A stretch of DNA of 64,000 bases from contig NC_088194.1 of the NCBI RefSeq assembly GCF_028769735.1, positions 2,798,319 to 2,862,318 of the forward strand, given 5' to 3'. Each line of letters begins with the position of its first letter. Within the stretch, counting starts at the first letter, position 1. The notes under the pieces are model-generated. The model saw only the letters and a list, made by a program, of their open reading frames with translations. It had not been told where the DNA came from and searched no databases. The DNA is from Zonotrichia leucophrys gambelii (Eukaryota > Chordata > Aves > Passeriformes > Passerellidae). Below, piece by piece: positions 43,300 to 55,387 of the stretch. Made by a program: the position numbers and the translations under genes.

Positions 43300-44066
43300 T
43301 TTGAGGGTGCGGAGCCCCCCTGAGGGGAGTGAGGCCGGCTCCGCCATCTTGGACCCTGGCGCTGCCCTCAGGCCGCCATCTTGGATACGGGCACGGGCCA
43401 TGAGGCCTCGCGAGCACTGAGCCCCGCACGCTGCGGCCCCGCCGGGCATTGAGGGGGCTCTGCCCGCTGTCCCCAGAACCGGGGTCTCCTCCCCGGAGCC
43501 ACCGCGGCCTCGCAGCGGCGCCACGTGCGGCGGAACCGGGCCGGTGCTGGGCCCGGGGCCGGTACGGCGGCTGGGAGGGGACAAAACTTCCCGGCGCGCC
43601 GGGGAGAAGTCGCGCGCCGCCACCGCGCGCCGCCGGCAGTACCCGGATGTTCAGGCTCAGGGACCCATTAAAGGCGCCCCGCGGGGAAGCTCGGCGCGTT
43701 CCCATTGGTGCAGCGCGACGTCAATCATTGCTGAGACACCCAGTGAAAGCTGGCAGGCGGGATAAGAGAGGATCGCAGGGATTCCATTGGTGAGATCTCA
43801 TGCCAGTCTGCACGCCGCACCAATGGGCGTCGCGGCTGGGGTCGGGAGGCGGGGCGGGCGCGGCGGCGGCGGCGGCCAATCAGCGGCATTGTTTGTGGTG
43901 GTGCCGGTTGCGCTCGGCGGCGGCCGCGTCTGCTCCGCCCGCCCGGCCCGGGACCCCCGGGACCGCCCGGGACCCGCCGGGATCCGCCGGGAGCCACCGG
44001 GAACCGTCCGGAACCCACCGGGAACCGCCGGGAACCCGCCGAGACCCCCCGCGACCCCCGAGCCAG
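43300..44066 (+). promoter_or_regulatory. GATAD2B: CpG-island promoter and first exon, probably GATAD2B
   Basis: A CpG-dense island begins only ~60 bases after the DENND4B poly(A) signal. It holds two YY1-type CGCCATCTTGG motifs (43342, 43374), CCAAT boxes (CCAATGGGCG near 43820, GGCCAATCAGCGG near 43876) and GC boxes (GAGGCGGGGCGGGCGCGG). CGAGCCAG|GTGAGG at 44066/44067 is a good donor, and no start codon precedes it in a meaningful frame, so this is a non-coding first exon. GATAD2B, a NuRD subunit with a non-coding first exon and a long first intron, lies next to DENND4B in the same orientation in human. The gene name rests on that synteny, not on coding sequence. Confidence 0.6.
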
Positions 44067-44299
44067 GTGAGGCCCGCGGGGGCGGCGGGGCCGGGCCCGG
44101 CGGGGGCGGGGCAGGGCCTGGCTGGCGATGGGGGGGGCGAGAACCGGGGTTGGGGGGGATTTTGGGGGATCAGGCGGATTTTGGGGGATCAGGCGGATTT
44201 CGTGGGGCTCAGGCGGGTTTTGGGGGCTGAGGGCTGCAGGCAGAGCCCGAGGGGTTGCGGACGGGCTGGGCTGGGCCTTGGGGGCGCGGGGCTCAGGTT

Positions 44300-45290
44300 T
44301 GGGGGGCAGAGCCCGAGGGGTTGGGCGGCGGCGGAGCTCGGATTTTGGGGAGCAGAGCTCGGATTTGGAGCAGAGCTCTGATGTGGGGGAGCAGAGCCCA
44401 GGGGTTTTGGGGGACCAGAGCTGAGAGATTTGGGGAGCAGAGCCGAGGGATTTGGGGGCCAGAGCCGAGGGATATTGGGGAGCAGAGCCGGAAGAATTGG
44501 GGTCACAAAGCACACAGATCTTGGGGGGAGAACTGCTCGGATTTTGGGGAGCAGATCTCAGAGATTTGGGAGTGCAGAGCTCAGGGATTTGTGGGGGCGC
44601 AGAGCTCAGATTTGGGGCGCAGCCTGACGGGTTGGTGGGGGCAGAGCCCGAGAGGTTTTTAGGGGCTCAAAGCAGACGGATTTGGGGGGGCAGAGTTCAG
44701 GAATTTTGGGGAGCAGAGCTCAGAGATTTTGGGGAGCAGAGCTCAGGGATTTTTGGGGCAGCTCTCAGGGATTTTGGCGGTGCAGAGCTGAGGGATTTTG
44801 GGTGTAATGCTCAAGGGTTTTGGGGAGCAAAGCTCAGATTTGGGGAGCACAGCTCAAGGATTTTGGGGAGCAGACCTCAGGGATTTTGGGGGCAATGTTC
44901 AGGGATTTTGGGGAGCAGAGCTTAGATTTGGGGGTAATGCTCAGAGATTTTGGGGGACAGCTTTCAGGGATTTTGGGGAGCAGCTCTCTGGGATTTTGGG
45001 GGGCAGTTCTCAGGGATTTTGGGGAGCAGCTCTCAGGGATTTGGGAAGCAGAGCTGAGGGATTTTGGGGAGCAGTTCTCAGGGATTTTGGGGAGCAGAAC
45101 TGAGGGATTTTGGGGAGCAGCTCTCTGGGATTTTGGGGGGCAGCTTTCAGGGATTTTTGGCATGCAGAGCTGAGGAATTTTGGGGAGCAGCTCTCTGGGA
45201 TTTTGGGGAGCAGCTCTCTGGGATTTTGGGGAGCAGCTCTCTGGGATTTTTGGCATGCAGACCTCAGGGATTTTGGGGCTCATCCCGGGC
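44300..45290 (+). repeat. ~22-bp minisatellite at the start of the putative GATAD2B intron 1
   Basis: About 40 units of GGGATTTTGGGGAGCAGAGC and GCTCTCAGGGATTTTGGGG variants. Counterpart at 57240-58170. Confidence 0.92.
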
Positions 45291-46120
45291 GGTTTGGGGC
45301 GCTCCGGGCAATCCGGGGCTGTTCCCGATGGGATTTAGGGGTGCGGATCCCGGATCGCCCCCTCGAGCCCCGCTTTGTTCCGTGCGGGCTCCGGGGCCGC
45401 TCCCGGTTCCCGGTTCCTTCCCGCGCCGTTTCCCGGCCGCATCCCGGATTTCCTCCCCGCGGGATTCTCCCTCTTTTCCTGCCGCCCCCCCCTCATTTCC
45501 CGGGGCACCGGGGAAACTTCGCCATCCCCGGCCGGGCTGGGCGGGATCGGGGGCTGGGAGGGGGCGCGGACCCCTCCTCACCCATGCTGGGCAGCTGGGT
45601 GCTCTCGCAGCGCAGATCCGAGAGGATTCCTCCTCCCAGGGATTGAGGATTCCTCCTCCCAGGGATTGAGGGTTTCTCCTCGCCCAGATTCCCCAAATTG
45701 AGGCGATTTTGGGCGCTTTGGAGCCGGGAGAGGGATCTGTGATGGCGGGGGGAGGGGGTGGCTTGCCGGGAACTGAGGAGGAGGAGGAGGAGATTTGGGA
45801 ATCTGGGAGCAGGGAGGAAGAGCCAGGATCCATTGGCTTTTCCAGAGCGTTTCTGATTTATTTTATTTTTTAATTTTTAATTTTAACATCCATTTGATTT
45901 TTTTTTTTTTTTTGGAGCTTCCTCGGCCGCTGCCGGGCGGGAGGAGGAGGAGGAGGAGGAGGAGGAAGGGGGAGCTCGGCAATGGGAGCAGCTCCTCCTG
46001 GCAGGAGTGTGGGAGGATTTGACTCCTGTTCCTCGCTGCTCCCGGCTGGGGGCTGGGGCTGAGGAGGCAGCCGCGGTTTTGGGGCAATTTCAGGCGTTTT
46101 AAGGACTGGGAGGTGCCCAA
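45291..46120 (+). other. Non-repetitive GC-rich intron block
   Basis: Moderately CpG-rich sequence (45290-45800) with no splice-bordered exon, then an AT-rich stretch with T16-17 at 45898-45914 and a GGA repeat (45941-45966). It matches 58171-59000 closely and may hold intronic regulatory DNA. Confidence 0.5.
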
Positions 46121-46129
46121 TCTGAGAGA

Positions 46130-48245
46130 CCCTGGCACGTGCCAGGATCTGGGACATCCCCCAAAAATCTGTGTGGTGTTGGGGTGCAATGGAGCTTCCA
46201 TAGGGAATCCCTGCTGGGAATGCAGGACTGGCTGGGATTTGGTGGGGTTGGATCCATCCAAGGGCTCTGTGGTGGTTCCATGCTCTGATCCTTTGGGATC
46301 TGGGTGCCACCTTCCCCTGGCACCATTCTTGGCACTGCCTCCATCCATCTCCAGGATTTGGGACATCCAGGATGCTGCAATTCCTGTTGGGGTGCAATGG
46401 AGTTTCCATAGGGAATCCCTGCTGGGAATCCAGGATTGGCTGGGATTTGTCACCTCGGTGGTGTTGGAGCCTCTTGGGATCCATCCAAGGTTTCCATGGT
46501 GGTTCCATGCTCTGATCCTTTGGGATCTCGGTGCCACCTTCCCCTGGCACCATTCCTGGCACTGCCCCCATCCATCTTCCATCTCTGCTCGGAGCACGTG
46601 CCAGGATTTGGGACATCCACTCAGGGATTTAGGGGGGCAGAGCTCAAGGATGCTCATGCTGAGGTTGCTCTTGGGGTGCAATGGAGCTTCCATAGGGAAT
46701 CCCTGCTGGAAATCCAGGATTGGCAAGGATTTGGTGGGGTTGGAGCTGCTGGGATCCATCCAAGGGCTCTGTGGTGGTTCCATGCTCTGATCCTTTGGGA
46801 TCTGGGTGCCACCTTCCCCTGGCACCATTCTTGGCACAAGGTTGGCACTGTCTCCATCCATCTCCCAGGATTTGGGACATCCAGGATGCTGCAATTCCTG
46901 TTGGGGTGCAATGGAGCTTCCATAGGGAATCCCTGCTGGAAATCCAGGATTGGCTGGGATTTGGTGGGCTTGGAGCTGCTGGGATCCATCTGTGGTGGTT
47001 CCATGCTCTGATCCTTTGGGATCTTGGTGCCACCTTCCCCTGGCACCTTTCCTGGTCACGAGGCTGGCACTGCCCCCATCCATCTCCCAGGATTTGGGAC
47101 ATCCACTCAGGGATTTAGTGGGTAGAGCTCAGGGATTTTGGGGAGCAGAGCTCTGATTTGGGGGAGCAGAGCTCAAGGATGCTCATGCTGAGGTTGCTCT
47201 TGGGGTGCAATGGAGTTTCCATAGGGAATCCCTGCTGGGAATCCAGGATTGAGCAGGGATTTGGTGGGGTTGGATCCATCCAAGGTTTCCATGGTGGTTC
47301 CACGCTCTGATCCTTTGGGATCTTGGTGCCACCTTCCCCTGGCACCATTCCTGGTCACGAGGCTGGCACTGCCTCCGTCCATCTCCCAGGATTTGGGACA
47401 TCCCCCATGCTGTGGTTGCTGTTGGGGTGCAGTGGAGTTTCCATAGGGAATCCCTGCTGGAAATCCAGGATTGGGCTGGGATTTGGTGGGATTGGATCCA
47501 TCCAAGGTTTCCATGGTGGTTCCACGCTCTGATCCTTTGGGATCTGGGTGCCACCTTCCCCTGGCACCATTCCTGGCACTGCCCCCATCCATCTCCCAGG
47601 ATTTGGGACATCCAGGATGCTGCAATTCCTGTTGGGGTGCAGTGGAGTTTCCATAGGGAATCCCTGCTGGGAATCCAGGATTGGGCTGGGATTTGTCACC
47701 TCGGTGGTGTTGGAGCCTCTTGGGATCCATCCAAGGTTTCCATGGTGGTTCCACGCTCTGATCCTTTGGGATCTGGGTGCCACCTTCCCCTGGCACCATT
47801 CCTGGCACTGCCTCCATGCATCTCCCACGATTTGGGACATCCCCCATGCTGAGGTTGCTCTTGGGGTGCAATGGAGTTTCCATAGGGAATCCCTGCTGGG
47901 AATGCAGGATTGGGCTGGGATTTGGTGGGGTTGGATCCATCCAAGGTTTCCATGGTGGTTCCATGCTCTGATCCTTTGGGATCTCGGTGCCACCTTCCCC
48001 TGGCACCATTCCTGGTCACAAGGCTGGCACTGCCTCCATCCATCTCCCAGGATTTGGGATTTCCCATGCTGTGGTTGCTGTTGGGGTGCAATGGAGTTTC
48101 CATAGGGAATCCCTGCTGGGAATGCAGGGTTGGGCTGGGATTTGGTGGGGTTGGATCCATCCAAGGTTTCCATGGTGGTTCCATGCTCTGATCCTTTGGG
48201 ATCTGGGTGCCACCTTCCCCTGGCACCATTCCTGGCACTGCGGGC
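46130..48245 (+). repeat. ~225-270-bp VNTR, 9 units
   Basis: Nine units share TGGTTCCATGCTCTGATCCT, TTGGGATCTGGGTGCCACCT and GGAGCTTCCATAGGGAATCC. The counterpart region (59040-59505) has only two such units, the largest structural difference between the two copies. Confidence 0.92.
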
Positions 48246-48520
48246 GGCTCCCGGGCTGCCCTGGGGTGCTGTTCCACACGGAGAGCAGCAATTCCTGCCT
48301 GGCAGGGTGGATTCATCCCACTCAGGATGCTCCTGGGAGCACCTTCCCCTCCAGTGCCACCTCCCAGGGGGGTTGGGATCCAAATCAGGAGAGGAATTTC
48401 CCGAATTCCATCCAAATTTCAGCTTTTTCCTGATTATTTCCCGGTTCATTGACAGTTTGCCATTCTTGGCTCTTCCATCTCCAATGGAAATGGAAATGGC
48501 AAAATGGTCCATGGTTGTTC
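48246..48520 (+). other. Unique intron spacer
   Basis: Non-repetitive sequence between two arrays with no exon. It matches 59505-59770 nearly base for base. Confidence 0.5.
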
Positions 48521-49170
48521 CTGGTGGAAATCTGTGGGTCTGGGTTTCACATGGATCTGGGAATTCTTCCCCATGGATGGCTGGGGTTGTGTTTGCCCTG
48601 GGTTTTGTTGGTGTTTTAGGATATTTTGAGATTTTTAGGGAAATCTGTGGGTCTGGGTTTCACATGGATCTGGGAATTCTTCCCCATGGATGGCTGGGGT
48701 TGTGTTTACCATTGATTTTCTTGGTGTTTTAGGTTCTTTTTCAGGTTTTTAGGGAAATCTATGGGTCTGGGTTTCACATGGATCCTGGAATTCTGTCCCA
48801 TGGATGGCTGGGGTTGTGCTTGCTGTGTTTTGTTGGTGTTTTAGGATATTTCGAGATTTTTAGGGAAATCTGTGGGTCTGGGTTTCACATGGATCTTGGA
48901 ATGGCTGGGGTTGTGTTTACCATTGATTTTCTTGGTGTTTTAGGATTTTTTCCAGGTTTTTAGGGAAATCTGTGGCTTTGGGTTTCACCTGGATCTTGGA
49001 ATGGCTGGGGTTGTGTTTGCCCTGGGTTTTGTTGGTGTTTTAGGATTTTTTTCCAGGTTTTTATGGAAATCTATGGCTTTGGGTTTCACCTGGATCTTGG
49101 AATGGCTGGGGTTGTGTTTACCATTGATTTTCTTGGTGTTTTAGGATTTTTTCCAGGTTTTTAGGGGAAT
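48520..49170 (+). repeat. ~115-bp tandem repeat
   Basis: About six units with GGGTTTCACATGGATCTGGG, GGCTGGGGTTGTGTTTGCC and GTTGGTGTTTTAGGATTTTT. The second copy (59765-60140) has about four. Confidence 0.9.
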
Positions 49171-49289
49171 TCTATATTTTGCACCATTTAGGGATGCTCT
49201 CACGGTTGGGATGGGATGGGATGTGTTGGGGTGCACCCTCATTTCTCTGCCAATCCCACCCAAATCCCCCCTTTTCCTGCACTCCCATC

Positions 49290-49510
49290 CCAATCCACCT
49301 GAAATTCCCCAAAATCCACCTGAAATTCCTCAAACTCCTCCTGAAATTCCCCAAAATCCGCCTGAAATTTCTCAAAATCCACCTGAAATTCCCCAAAATC
49401 CGCCTGAAATCCCCCAAAATCCGCCTGAAATCCCCCAAAATCCGCCTGAAATTCCTCAAAATCCACCTGAAATTCCCCAAAATCCACCTGAACTTCCCCA
49501 AAATCCATTG
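49290..49510 (+). repeat. 21-bp minisatellite (CCACCTGAAATTCCCCAAAAT)n
   Basis: About ten regular units of CCTGAAATTCCCCAAAATCC. The counterpart at 60190-60490 has about 14. Confidence 0.93.
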
Positions 49511-49699
49511 TTCCTTGGCTGGAGGAAGGGTTGGGAATCCCAGTTTGCTCCCAGTTTGCTCCCAGTTCCAGCTGGGTGCAGGTGGAGCAGCTCCATCAGG
49601 AATTTCCCAGCTCCTCAAACACATCCCAGTGCTGGGGGATTCTGAGGGCAAAGGCAGCGACCAGAGGGACACAGAATTCCAGGGAATTCCAAAATGATC

Positions 49700-51365
49700 C
49701 CATTGTTCTCCTTGAGTAACTCCAAAAAAAAAAAGGAAGCTTTAGGAAATTCCAGAACCCAAAATTTGCTGGATTTAGCTGGAAGTGCTGGGTTGGGAAG
49801 TTGGAGCTGCTGGGTGTGGGTGGGGATGGCTCCGGTGTCCATTGGGATGGGAATTCTGAATTTCCATCTCCATGTTCTGGAGGGGTTGGGATGAATCCCT
49901 TGGAATGGGATCGTGGATTCCTGCTTTTCCAAGGAATGGCCTCAATGGAAGGTTAAGGGAATCCCAGAACCCAAAATTTGCTGTTTTTACTGGGAAGTTG
50001 GAGCTGCTGGGTGTGGGTGGGGATGGCTCCGGTGTCCATTGGGATGGGAATTCTGAATTTCCATCAGGCAAAGGAGGGGTTAATCCAGCTGGGATTGGGA
50101 TGAATCCCTTGGAATGGGATCATGGATTCCTGCTTTTCCATGGAATGACCTCAGTGGAAGGTTTAGGAAACCCCAGAACCCAACACTCACTGGTTTTACT
50201 GGGAAGTTGGATCTGCTGGGTGTGGGTGGGGATGGCTCTGCTGTGCATTGGGATGGGAATCCTGAATTTCCATCAGGCCAAGGACACATTCTGGGGGGTT
50301 AACCCAGCTGGGATTGGGATGAATCCATAGGAATGGGATCACGGATTCCTGCTTTTCCAAGGAATGGCCTCAAGGGAAGGTTTAGGAAATTCCAGAACCC
50401 AAAATTTGCTGGTTTTATTGGGAAGTTGGAGCTGCTGGGTGTGAGTGGGAATGGCTCTGCTGTGCGTTGGGATGGGAATCCCGAATTTCCATCAAGGAAA
50501 GGAGGGGTTAACCCAGCTGGGGTTGGGATGAATCCCTTGGAATGGGATCGTGGATTCCTGCTTTTCCATGGAATGACCTCAGTGGAAGGTTTAGGAAACC
50601 CCAGAACCCAACACTCACTGGTTTTACTGGGAAGTTGGAGCTGCTGGATGTGAGTGGGAATGGCTCTGGTGTGCGTTGGGATGGGAATCCCAAATTTCCA
50701 TCAGGCAGAGGAGGGGTTAACCCAGCTGGGATTGGGATGAATCCATAAGGAATGGCCTCAAGGGAAGGTTAAGGGAATTTCAGAACCCAAAATTTGCTGG
50801 TTTTACTGGGAATTGCTGGGTTGGGAAGTTGGAGCTGCTGGGTGTGGGTGGGGATGGCTCCGGTGTCCATTGGGATGGGAATTCTGAATTTCCATCAGGC
50901 AAAGGAGGGGTTAATCCAGCTGGGATTGGGATGAATCCCTTGGAATGGGATCACGGATTCCTGCTTTTCCAAGGAATGGCCTCAAGGGAAGCTTTAGGAA
51001 ATTCCAGAACCCAAAATTTGCTGGTTTTAATTGGAAGTTGAAGGTGCTGGATGTAAGTGGGGATGGCTCTGGTGTGCGTTGGGATGGGAATCCCGAATTT
51101 CCATCAGGCAGAGGAGGGGTTAACCCAGCTGGGATTGGGATGAATCCATAAGGAATGGCCTCAAGGGAAGGTTGAGGAATTCCAGAACCCAAAATTTGCT
51201 GGTTTTAATTGGAAGTGCTGGGTTGGGAAGTTGGAGCTGCTGGATGTGGATGGGGATGGCTCTGCTCTCCATTGGGATGGGAATCCCAAATTTCCATCAG
51301 GCAGAGGAGGGGTTAACCCAGCTGGGGTTGGGATGAATCCCTTGGAATGGGATCGTGGATTCCTG
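49700..51365 (+). repeat. ~215-bp tandem repeat, about 7 units
   Basis: Units contain CAGAACCCAAAATTTGCTGG, GGAAGTTGGAGCTGCTGG, GGGGTTAACCCAGCTGGGAT and GGATTCCTGCTTTTCC. The second copy (60705-61690) has fewer units. Confidence 0.9.
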
Positions 51366-51369
51366 CTTT

Positions 51370-52400
51370 TCCATGTCCTATCCTGGCAATCCTTTGGTTG
51401 TGTTGGGTTTGTGGTGGAACCTCCTTGAGCGAGGCCTTCCCTGGAGATCAGGGTTCCCATGAAGGGCAAAATTGGGGGAAAATCATCCCTTTCCCTGCTT
51501 TATCATCCTCCAGTTTTCCCAGAATCTCTTCCTGGTTATACAGTGCCAGCCTGATCCAGCTTGGGATGGCTCCAATTCCAGGTGCTGTCGTTTGGGAGGA
51601 GGGAATTGGATCCAGGAATTCTGGTTTGGTTTTCCCAGTGGGGAGGAAGATCCAGGGATCCTTGAGGATAAAAGGAGCTCTGCTCAGAATTCCCAAAGCC
51701 CTTTTCAGGAAACAGGAGCTGCCAGGGAATGGATCCATAGGGAAAAACCCCAAATCCAATTCAGTGATGTTTGGGTGCCTCCTTTGCCCCTCGTGGCTGG
51801 GAGGATCCTTGGGAAGGTTGGAGCTGTGGGATGGGAGGGATTTCACCCCTTCCCAAATCCCCACCCAGCACAAACAGGGATGGAAAGGGGGAGGATGGAA
51901 CCAGGTGCTGAAAATCCAGGGAAATGGAGAAATGAAGGAATTTGCTGCTCTCCTGTGCCCTCTGCGTTTTCCGTGGACGCAGCCTGGAATAAATCATCCC
52001 CGGGCCCATCCCACCCCCTCATTAGCTGATAAATCCATGGAAACGAGCATGCAATTAAAGCTAATTAATCCTTTCCCCCTTTGGAAACCAAATTGTTCCA
52101 TTTTATCCAATAAAGGCAAACTGGGGGGTTCCAGTGCTGGAATTCCCGGGCTCCCACAGCTCAGGGGTGGAACAGAGCCCTGCATGTTGGGGATTATCGG
52201 GGTGTTTTGGGGGGATCTGACATTTTCCATCTGCTCCAATGTCCAGCCTGGCCTTGAGCACTTGCAGGGATGGGGCAGCCCCAGATTCCCGGGATAATCT
52301 GTGCCAGGGCCCTGCCACCCTCGCAGGGAGGGCTGGAGCGAGGACAGGGGTATTCCTGTGGCTGAGGAATCCCAAATAGCCAGGCTCAATCTCCCGGGTT
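51370..52400 (+). other. Non-repetitive intron segment with a candidate conserved element
   Basis: About 1 kb free of tandem repeats, closely matched by 61697-62720. It contains the AT-rich block 52010-52130, listed separately. No exon with splice sites was found. Confidence 0.55.
52010..52130. promoter_or_regulatory. Candidate conserved non-coding element
   Basis: An abrupt AT-rich island contains ATTAGCTGATAA, CATGCAATTAAAGCTAATTA and TTTATCCAATAAAGGC. These are homeodomain TAATTA cores, a GATA-like TGATAA and an octamer-like ATGCAAT. It is identical in the second copy (62339-62455) while flanking repeats differ. Enhancer function is inference. Confidence 0.35.
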
Positions 52401-52515
52401 TTGGTTTAAAACTCTGTTTTAAACTGCCATGTTTTGGTGTAAAGCTGTGTTTTAAACTGCCATGTTTTGGTTTAAAGCTGTGTTTTAAATTGCCATGTTT
52501 TGGTTTAAAGCTGTG
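52400..52515 (+). repeat. ~33-bp repeat (GTTTTAAACTGCCATGTTTT)n
   Basis: Four units with GTTTTAAACTGCCATGTTTT and GGTTTAAAGCTGT. Second copy 62720-62880 has about five. Confidence 0.88.
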
Positions 52516-52917
52516 TTTTCCATTCCCTGGGATTCTCCATCCCTGGGATTCTCCATCCCTGGGATTCTCCATCCCTGGATTCTCCATCCCTGGGATTCTC
52601 CATCCCTGGGATTCTCCATCCCTGGGATTCTCCATCCCTGGGATTCTCCATCCCTGGGATTCTCCATCCCTGGGATTCTCCATCCCTGGGATTCTCCATT
52701 CCCTGGGATTCTCCATCCTTGGGATTCTCCATCCCTGGGATTCTCCATCCCTGGGATTCTCCATCCCTGGGATTCTCCATCCCTGGATTCTCCATCCCTG
52801 GGTTCTCCATCCCTGGATTCTCCATCCCTGGGATTCTCCATCCCTGGATTCTCCATCCCTGGGATTCTCCATCCTTGGGATTCTCCATCCCGGGATTCTC
52901 CATCCTTGGGATTCTCC
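52515..52917 (+). repeat. ~19-bp minisatellite (GGGATTCTCCATCCCTG)n, cut by gap
   Basis: About 23 units run straight into the N gap. The same array in the second copy (62882-63838) is more than twice as long and has a right border, so this one is truncated, not ended. Confidence 0.95.
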
Positions 52918-53017
52918 NNNNNNNNNNNNNNNNNNNNNNNNNNNNNNNNNNNNNNNNNNNNNNNNNNNNNNNNNNNNNNNNNNNNNNNNNNNNNNNNNNN
53001 NNNNNNNNNNNNNNNNN
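52918..53017. other. Assembly gap (100 N) and probable contig joint
   Basis: Exactly 100 N. The left flank is a minisatellite in GATAD2B intron 1, while the right flank is DENND4B intron 22, sequence already seen 13.4 kb earlier. The coordinate therefore jumps backward in gene order across the gap. Confidence 0.98.
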
Positions 53018-53346
53018 CTGTCCTGAGCCCCCCCAGCCCTGTCCTGCAGCCTTGTTGGGATCCCAGCACGGCCCCCGAGACCCCCAGGTGGGTTTGGGGC
53101 TTTTGGGGGTCCTTCACCACCACAATTTGGGGGTGCTCTCCCATTCCCAGGGCTGGGGGCAGGGAGTCCCTCACCACCACAATTTGGGGGTCCCGCAATT
53201 CTGGGTTCTGGGGGGTTTTGGTGGTGGTGCTGAGCCCCCCAGCCCTGTTCCCAGCACAGCCCCTGAGACCCCCGGGTGGGTTTGGGGGATTCTGGGGGTC
53301 TCTGGGGGGGTCCCTGGTGGTCCTGAGCCCCCTCCCCGCCCCGCAG

Positions 53347-55387
53347 CCCCCCGAGCCGTCGCGGGTCCGGGTGAGGCTCCTGTGGGATGTGCTGAGCCCC
53401 GACCCCGAGAGCTGCCCCCCGCTCTACGTGATCTGGAGGCTGCACAGTGAGAAAGGGGCTGGGACTGGGGATTTGGGGATTTGGGGGATTGGGGATTTGG
53501 GGTGTGGGATTGGGGATTTGGGGATTTGGGGATTGGGGGATTTGGGGTATGGGATTGGGGGATTTGGGGTATGGGATTGGGATATGGGGATATGGGGATA
53601 TGGGTTTGGGGTTGAGATTTAGGATTGGGGATTGGGGGATTTGGATATGGGATTCGGAAAGGGGATATGGGATTTGGGTATGGGATTGGGAATTGGGATT
53701 GGGGGATTTGGGGTATGGGATTGGGAAATGGAATATGGGATTGGGGTGTGGGAATGGGGTATGGGATTGGGGAATTGGGGTGTGGGAATGGGAATTGGGA
53801 TGGGAGATTGGGGGATTTGGGATTGGGGGATTTGGGGTGTGGGATTGGGAAATGGAATATGGGATTGGGGCATTGGGGGATTGGGGCATTGGGGGATTGG
53901 GATATGGGATTAGGAATGGGAATATGGGAATAGGGGTATGGGATTGGGGTGTGGGATTTGGGGATATGGGAGTGGGATGTGGCGTTGGGGGATTGGATTT
54001 GGGGTATGGGGACATGAGGATATGGGAGTGGGGGTGTGGGATTGGGGACAAGGGAATGGGGATATGGAAATGGGGGTGTGGGATTGGGGGTGTGGGATTG
54101 GGAGATGTGGGGATGGGGTACACAGGGGATGGAAGGAGTTGAGGAATGGCCAAGAGCAAAGAGGGGGCTCGGGGACACCTTGGGGTCACTCTGGGCTCAC
54201 CCTTTGGGGTCCCCAGGTGACATCCCAGGGCATTTGGGGACATTGGGGTGACGTTTTGGGGTCCCCAGGTAGCATCCCAGGGGATTTGGGGTCACTGGGG
54301 TGACGTTTTGGGGTCCCCAGGTAGCATCCCCCCCCGGCTGCAGCCCTGGGGCCCCCCGGCCCGCCCGTTCTCGCTGCCCTTCCTGGAGGCCCTGCTGGGC
54401 CACGTGGGGCTCAACGAGGTGCACAAAGCCATCGGGCTCTTCCTGGAGACCCTGGCGGACCCCGGGGCCCCCCAGACCCTGCACAGGTATGGACACACCC
54501 CAAATACCCCAAACACCCCAAATACCCCAAATTCCCCCATCCTGGAGACCCTGGCGGCCCCCCGAGCCCCCCAGACCCTGCACAGGTACGGACAGACCCC
54601 AAATACCCCAAAATCCCCCAAATTCCCCCAAATTCCACCCAAATCCACCCCAAATTCCTCCAAAATCATCCCAAATACCTCAAAATCCCCCCCAACTCCC
54701 CCCTGTCCCCCCTGCAGGGGCATTTACCGGGAGCTGCTGTTCCTGACGCTGGCGGCGCTGGGCCGGGAGCACACGGACATCGGTACCGGGGGGCACGGGG
54801 GGATATGGGGGGCTCAGGGGGACCCTGGGGGGTGTTGGGGGCTCAGAGGGGAGACGAGGGTGGCACAGAGGGGACATGGGGGGCTCAGGGGGTGTTTTGG
54901 GGGGGGGCACAGTTGGTTTAGGGGGCTCAGAAGGATGGGGGGGTGGCACAGAGGGACACGGTGGGTGTTGGGGGCTCAGAGGGGACACTGGGGGTCTCGG
55001 AGGACATGGGGGGCTCAGGGGGTGTTTGGGGGGGGACACTGGGGGTCTCAGGGGCACCTGGGTGACATTAGGGGCTCAGGAGGGGGACACGGTGGGTCTG
55101 GGGGGGCTCAGGGTGTGTTTAGGGGGGACCCGGTGGGTGTAGGGGGCTCAGAGGGACACGGGGGGCTCAGGGCATGTTCAGGGGGCACACCGGGGGTCTC
55201 GGGGGTCCATTCTGACCCCTCCCCGTGCCCCCCCCCCCCAGCCGCCTTTGACCGCCGGTACCGTTCGGCGCTGGCCAAGCTGGGCGGGGCCCCGGGCCGG
55301 GACGAGCTGCGGCGGCGGCGGGCGCAGCCCCCGAGTGCGCGAGCGAGCGAGTGCCGCCGGTGCTTCGGGGCGCCCCCCGAGTGCTGA
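53347..55387 (+). pseudogene. DENND4B: Partial DENND4B copy: exons 23-26 only
   Basis: Exons 53347-53446, 54321-54486, 54718-54782 and 55242-55387 reproduce the last 158 residues of DENND4B exactly at protein level, with intact splice sites and stop. There is no exon 22 or promoter in front of it, so it cannot be a gene by itself. If the duplication is an assembly artefact this is the second allele; if real it would be a dead 3' fragment or an alternative terminal exon set. Confidence 0.85.
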
